A model generated the notes under the pieces. It worked only from the letters and a program-made list of their open reading frames with translations. It had not been told where the DNA came from and did not search any database. From an uncultured Opitutia bacterium (GTDB lineage: Bacteria > Verrucomicrobiota > Verrucomicrobiia > Opitutales > UBA953), in assembly GCA_903895475.1 (NCBI GenBank), contig CAITUF010000321.1:1-8416 (forward strand): 8,416 nucleotides of DNA, read 5' to 3'. Shown piece by piece: positions 6,197-8,416 of the stretch; position 1 is the stretch's first letter, and every line of letters begins with the position of its first letter. A program made the translations under genes and the position numbers.

Positions 6197-6559
6197 ATGA
6201 ATAAGCAGAGAGTGAGGGAGCTGCGCCGGCTCCGTAATCAGGCGTTCACCGAGGTCATGCACTGGGATGCCCAGCTCGACCTCGCGAAGGCGGATGCCAT
6301 CGCCGCCGAGCGACGTCTCGGTAAATTCCTAGCCGGACTGAACGCGCTCGAGAACCTCTGGCGCCGCATCGAAGCCGACGACTTCATCGCGGCGCACCGC
6401 CAGCGCATCGCCGCAGCCTATGCCCGCAAGGACGAGGCCTGGCGGATGCTGGTGAAAGCCAAGGAGCAGGAAGCCGCCATCTATGCGATCCACGCGAAGG
6501 AACGCCTTGATGACCTCCGCTTCCTATGGGAGAGCGAGCGACGCAAATGGGAATTGTAA
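6197..6559 (+). CDS. Hypothetical 120-aa helical (coiled-coil-like) protein
   Basis: I do not recognise this protein. It is highly charged (many Arg, Lys and Glu) with Leu/Ala-rich stretches such as ELRRLRNQAFTEV, AERRLGKFLAGLNALENLW and DEAWRMLVKAKEQEAAIYA, predicting almost continuous alpha helix with coiled-coil potential. There is no membrane segment, no Cys, and no helix-turn-helix I can identify. ATG 6197 is set by a strong Shine-Dalgarno (GGAGGT, 6183-6188). That site lies inside a 13-codon open frame (6163-6204) whose stop overlaps the start region of this gene, so translational coupling is possible. It is the first gene of the block driven from 5900. Confidence 0.7.
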   Translation: MNKQRVRELRRLRNQAFTEVMHWDAQLDLAKADAIAAERRLGKFLAGLNALENLWRRIEADDFIAAHRQRIAAAYARKDEAWRMLVKAKEQEAAIYAIHAKERLDDLRFLWESERRKWEL

Positions 6560-6870
6560 GGGCCGCACAATTCTACGCGTAAAAGCCGGCCGGGGGATAA
6601 ATTACCAGTGGTGACTGGTTCAACAAACACCCGATTGGCGAATCGTTACTTCGCCCGTGCCTAGGCCGCAACGGATCAAGTCAGTGAGGTTGGAGCAGTC
6701 CTCATAGGGGCCCTAGGAAAGCTAACGTTATCACCAACCAAGATGCGATAATCGGGGCGGACGACAATGCCACGGGGCAATCCCTGGAGTCTAAGCAGTC
6801 CGATTAACCCGCGAGCCGTGCCAGCTGATCACGTTGCGGGACCGAAAGCACGTCACCTTTCCCAAAATAC
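6560..6870 (+). ncRNA. Hairpin-rich intergenic RNA region of unknown type
   Basis: More than 300 nt without a convincing gene, dense in complementary segments that nest into domains: GGCC-GCAC with GTGC-CTA-GGCC (6561-6568 with 6657-6667) enclosing ACCAGT/ACTGGT (6604-6619) and CGATT/AATCG (6632-6645); GGTTGG/CCAACC (6688-6693 with 6734-6739); AATCGG/CCGATT (6750-6755 with 6800-6805) enclosing TGCC/GGCA (6768-6779); CCCGC/GCGGG (6808-6812 with 6836-6840) enclosing CGTG/CACG. The pattern suggests a folded RNA leading into the 46-aa gene. It does not match tmRNA, RNase P RNA or SRP RNA signatures that I know. Only one copy is available, so there is no covariation support. Confidence 0.4.
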
Positions 6871-6874
6871 AACC

Positions 6875-7015
6875 ATGAGAAAACTCGAACGGATCACCTC
6901 CGCAAAGGTGTACCAGGCAGTCCGCAAGGCCATGCCGAAGCCGACCCGGGCTTTCCGCTCTAGGGTCGTGTTCAAAGCCTCCAGCCGCAAGGTCTGGAAG
7001 CAGGAACTCGAGTGA
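6875..7015 (+). CDS. Hypothetical 46-aa basic protein
   Basis: A small, strongly basic protein, starting MRKLERITSAKVYQAVRKAM and ending KVWKQELE, with many Arg and Lys, no Cys and no membrane helix. I do not recognise it. Its charge would fit RNA or DNA binding, which is inference. The frame opens further upstream, but ATG 6875 is preferred because upstream starts lie within the hairpin-rich region. No Shine-Dalgarno is visible in the AC-rich stretch before it. It ends 25 bases before a strong terminator, which supports a real transcription unit end. Confidence 0.5.
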   Translation: MRKLERITSAKVYQAVRKAMPKPTRAFRSRVVFKASSRKVWKQELE

Positions 7016-7040
7016 GTCCCTGAACACCCAGAACCTTGTC

Positions 7041-7070
7041 GGGCCGCCGGCGACGGCGCCCTTTTTACTT
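7041..7070 (+). terminator. Rho-independent terminator after the 46-aa gene
   Basis: GGGCCGCCG (7041-7049) pairs with CGGCGCCC (7054-7061) around a GCGA (GNRA) loop with one C-C mismatch, followed by TTTTTACTTT. It is the best intrinsic terminator in the right part, and almost touches the first tandem RNA element. If it works fully, that element needs its own promoter or read-through. Confidence 0.75.
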
Positions 7071-7072
7071 TA

Positions 7073-7252
7073 GATCACGAGCTGGAGCGTAAAACCTCCC
7101 GCCGAACACGACAGCAAGCTACCTATGAAATAGCCTTGGGTAAGAGGCCCTCCCCTGTGGGGAGTTTGGTAGTTGTGCAAATGAGGCCTCCGGTACGCCG
7201 AAGGTGTCCAAGCGTAAGCCTGGGCACAGCTCGTGATCCCCTTTATGAACCC
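7073..7252 (+). ncRNA. Tandem structured RNA element, copy 1
   Basis: A closing helix of 12 perfect bp (GATCACGAGCTG 7073-7084 with CAGCTCGTGATC 7227-7238) encloses a multi-branched fold. AGCTACC (7117-7123) pairs with GGTAGTT (7168-7174) and carries a variable arm with a CTCCCC/GGGGAG hairpin. A CGG-TACG-CCG hairpin lies at about 7191-7200. GTGTCCA (7204-7210) pairs with TGGGCAC (7221-7227) over a GC-GTAA-GC tip. The element ends CCCCTTT-ATG-AACCC. Blocks 7101-7123 and 7168-7202 are identical in copy 2. G-U pairs in two helices favour the + strand. The ATG at 7245 opens only 14 codons. The family is unknown to me. Confidence 0.7.
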
Positions 7253-7303
7253 CACCAGGAGAGCTAGGGCCCCGGTCGGACCGGGTTAACAACCGTAATT
7301 TTA

Positions 7304-7508
7304 GATCACGAGCTGGACGTAAAGAATCCTGCCGAACACGACAGCAAGCTACCAATGCGATTAATCATCCGGGCAAGGATGTCCCTGGCTGGACCGGGGT
7401 CGGTAGTTGTGCAAATGAGGCCTCCGGTACGCCGAAAGGGTCCAGGTGCCAGGCGTAAGCCTGGCGATGTAATCCTGGGCCCAGCTCGTGATCCCCTTTA
7501 TGAACCCA
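7304..7508 (+). ncRNA. Tandem structured RNA element, copy 2 (leader of the 244-aa gene)
   Basis: The same architecture as copy 1. The closing helix is 13 bp (7304-7316 with 7481-7493). The blocks 7331-7353 and 7402-7436 are identical to copy 1. GGGTCCAGG (7438-7446) pairs with CCTGGGCCC (7474-7482), where copy 1 has GTGTCCA/TGGGCAC, so a U-A pair is replaced by G-C while the neighbouring U-G is kept. Its tip is an extended GCCAGGC-GTAA-GCCTGGC hairpin (7448-7465). The arm between the CTACC and GGTAG strands is unrelated in sequence to that of copy 1. The element runs straight into ATG 7500 of the next gene, which suggests a cis-regulatory leader, or an RNA that overlaps a coding start. Confidence 0.72.
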
Positions 7509-8234
7509 CGATATATAGGACTATACCGCATGCTGCAGAGAGGCATGCGGGGTAACGACTGCAATACGGTGCTCTGCTACAAGCAGTTGACCACCGAAGT
7601 ACTCCAGAAGGCAGGATATAAGGTAACCCGCAACACCAGCTGGGTGAAACTTAGCGAAGCGCTGCGGAACTTTGCGCCCGGATGCGACGAGTCAGTTCCT
7701 CAGCCAGCAATCTGCTATGACGACCAGCGAATCATAGACTACATGTCCGGTCAGGCCAAGGACACTTGCCGGGAAGAGTTCATCCACCTGCATGCCCTGA
7801 CGTTCCGCCGGCTGCGTGACCTAGGCTACTTGGAGATTCATGCTCGCAGCTCCGGTCCAATCCTGGCCACGACCTTGAGGTCCTGCCTGCTGGGCTCGGT
7901 GGTGGGTAAGAGCAACGACCACGATGTACTCGCATTCCGGTCGTACATCCTCACCACCTTGGCAAAGGACGCCAAGGCCGGCCGCAAGGCCCGGAAGGAA
8001 GCTGAGCTGGACCCTTTGGCCGACGAACATCGGAAGGAGGCCAAGCGCATGTTGGGCAGGGTTGGCGTAGCCGGGGTCGAGACGGCGACGGCTCGCCGGT
8101 TACGTAACCTGTTCTACCACCACTTCCCTTCCTACATGTGGTCCATCCAAGACTACCCGCCCTTCACGCTCGACGACGACATGATGACCTGGCCGTGGAT
8201 TCTCCGGAAGGGGAAGGATAGCTGGAAGGTGTAA
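7500..8234 (+). CDS. Hypothetical 244-aa protein downstream of the tandem RNA
   Basis: A soluble protein I do not recognise. The N-terminal part has a C21-x4-C26 pair (DCNTVLCYK) and further Cys at 62, 73 and 89, then helical stretches such as FIHLHALTFRRLRDLGYLEI, a basic Lys/Arg/Ala segment (AKDAKAGRKARKEAELD), and an aromatic-rich C terminus (YHHFPSYMWSIQDYPPF, then MMTWPWIL). No reverse transcriptase, nuclease, integrase or helix-turn-helix signature is evident. ATG 7500 is chosen; an in-frame GTG at 7488 lies inside the closing helix of the RNA. There is no Shine-Dalgarno, and the start codon belongs to the repeated RNA element, so initiation may depend on the RNA fold. Codon use is GC-rich like its neighbours. 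Confidence 0.72.
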   Translation: MNPRYIGLYRMLQRGMRGNDCNTVLCYKQLTTEVLQKAGYKVTRNTSWVKLSEALRNFAPGCDESVPQPAICYDDQRIIDYMSGQAKDTCREEFIHLHALTFRRLRDLGYLEIHARSSGPILATTLRSCLLGSVVGKSNDHDVLAFRSYILTTLAKDAKAGRKARKEAELDPLADEHRKEAKRMLGRVGVAGVETATARRLRNLFYHHFPSYMWSIQDYPPFTLDDDMMTWPWILRKGKDSWKV

Positions 8235-8258
8235 TCTCCAGTCGGGAAACTAACTCAA

Positions 8259-8279
8259 CCTACGGGCAACTACCGTAGG
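8259..8279 (-). terminator. Terminator of the minus-strand acetyltransferase gene
   Basis: CCTACGG (8259-8265) and CCGTAGG (8273-8279) form a perfect 7-bp stem with a 7-base loop. Read on the minus strand, it lies right after the acetyltransferase stop and is followed by TTGAGTTAGTTT, a T-rich tail. On the + strand it is 24 bases after the 244-aa gene but lacks a T-run, so it may serve both directions unequally. Confidence 0.55.
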
Positions 8280-8280
8280 C

Positions 8281-8416
8281 CTAGAAATAGGTCTTCAGCG
8301 ATTCGGCCTCCTCGACGGAGAGCGGCGTGTCCCCTGTGGCCATGGCTACGGAGGGTAGGAAACACTGATGCTCGGGCGGCAGCACGCGGAAACCATGGCG
8401 TTCGTAGACGGACGGC
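8281..8416 (-). CDS. GNAT-family N-acetyltransferase, C-terminal part (partial)
   Basis: The minus strand is open from the right edge to the stop at 8281-8283 (45 residues). It contains VYERHGFRVLPPEHQ, the typical final strand-helix of GNAT acetyltransferases (a YE-x2-GF-type motif near the acetyl-CoA binding end), followed by a short tail ending SVEEAESLKTYF. GNAT enzymes transfer an acetyl group from acetyl-CoA to amines; the substrate cannot be inferred from this end. The start lies outside the window. It converges on the 244-aa gene and marks the return to ordinary chromosomal content. Confidence 0.7.
   Translation of the reverse strand, partial: PSVYERHGFRVLPPEHQCFLPSVAMATGDTPLSVEEAESLKTYF

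Noticed and set aside
5937..6870. tRNA, tmRNA, RNase P or SRP RNA in the hairpin-rich spacers
   Set aside because: No cloverleaf with a T-arm, no tmRNA tag frame, and no conserved RNase P or SRP core motif could be found by eye.
7073..7493. Tandem RNA as a c-di-GMP-I or c-di-AMP (ydaO) riboswitch
   Set aside because: Short words look similar (GCAAA followed by GCCTCCGG; CCGAACACGACAGC), but the order and flanking helices do not fit either consensus as I know it. A covariance-model search would settle it.
7073..7508. CRISPR-like or simple direct repeat array
   Set aside because: There are only two long copies with variable internal arms, no short regular repeats or spacers and no cas gene.
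7070..7564. Minus-strand frames with a shared peptide (GFIKGITS ... SAYRRPHLHNY) over both RNA copies
   Set aside because: The similarity comes from the repeated RNA. Length differences between the copies break alignment of the peptide, while paired RNA strands are preserved, so a protein explanation is weaker.
7073..8234. Retron or diversity-generating element
   Set aside because: The long inverted ends of the RNA next to a gene recall msr-msd, but the downstream protein has no reverse transcriptase motif and there are two RNA copies with an internal start codon.

Overview
The window looks like a chromosomal segment of a GC-rich bacterium, probably a Verrucomicrobiota member. I infer this from a secreted DUF3500 protein, a secreted sugar isomerase/epimerase-like TIM barrel, a menaquinone-pathway gene, and short GTAG-headed palindromic repeats scattered between genes. 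The lineage call is an inference, not something the bases prove.

Left part (1-4050). The 3' tip of an unidentified gene is followed by a repeat-rich gap. Next come a secreted DUF3500 protein (+) with a strong terminator, a convergent secreted sugar isomerase/epimerase-like gene (-), a toxin-antitoxin pair (-, toxin first, 11-nt overlap), and a small membrane-anchored PH-like protein (-). Three REP-pair (BIME-like) elements and one single REP sit in the spacers. Each starts with GGTAGGG followed by a hairpin, and the paired ones end with the mirror CCCTACC.

Middle (4051-5760). A complete menD gene encodes the ThDP-dependent SEPHCHC synthase of menaquinone biosynthesis.

Right part (about 5830-8260). 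This is the unusual section. An AT-rich promoter/operator patch drives rightward into about 2.3 kb holding three small genes I do not recognise: a 120-aa helical protein, a 46-aa basic protein and a 244-aa protein. Between them lie unusually long non-coding spacers rich in RNA-like hairpins. The standout is a tandem pair of structured RNA elements (7073-7252 and 7304-7508). They share a 12-13 bp closing helix and two long identical blocks (23 and 35 nt). A further helix differs between the copies in a compensatory way, and its G-U pairs assign the RNA to the + strand. The second copy runs directly into the start codon of the 244-aa gene. The first ends in the same ATG-AAC-CC but opens only a 14-codon frame. 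I cannot match this RNA to a family I know, so it is the best candidate for something undescribed.

Right edge. The C-terminal end of a GNAT-type acetyltransferase lies on the minus strand, so the structured block sits between two ordinary chromosomal genes. No integrase, transposase, reverse transcriptase or nuclease is visible in it.
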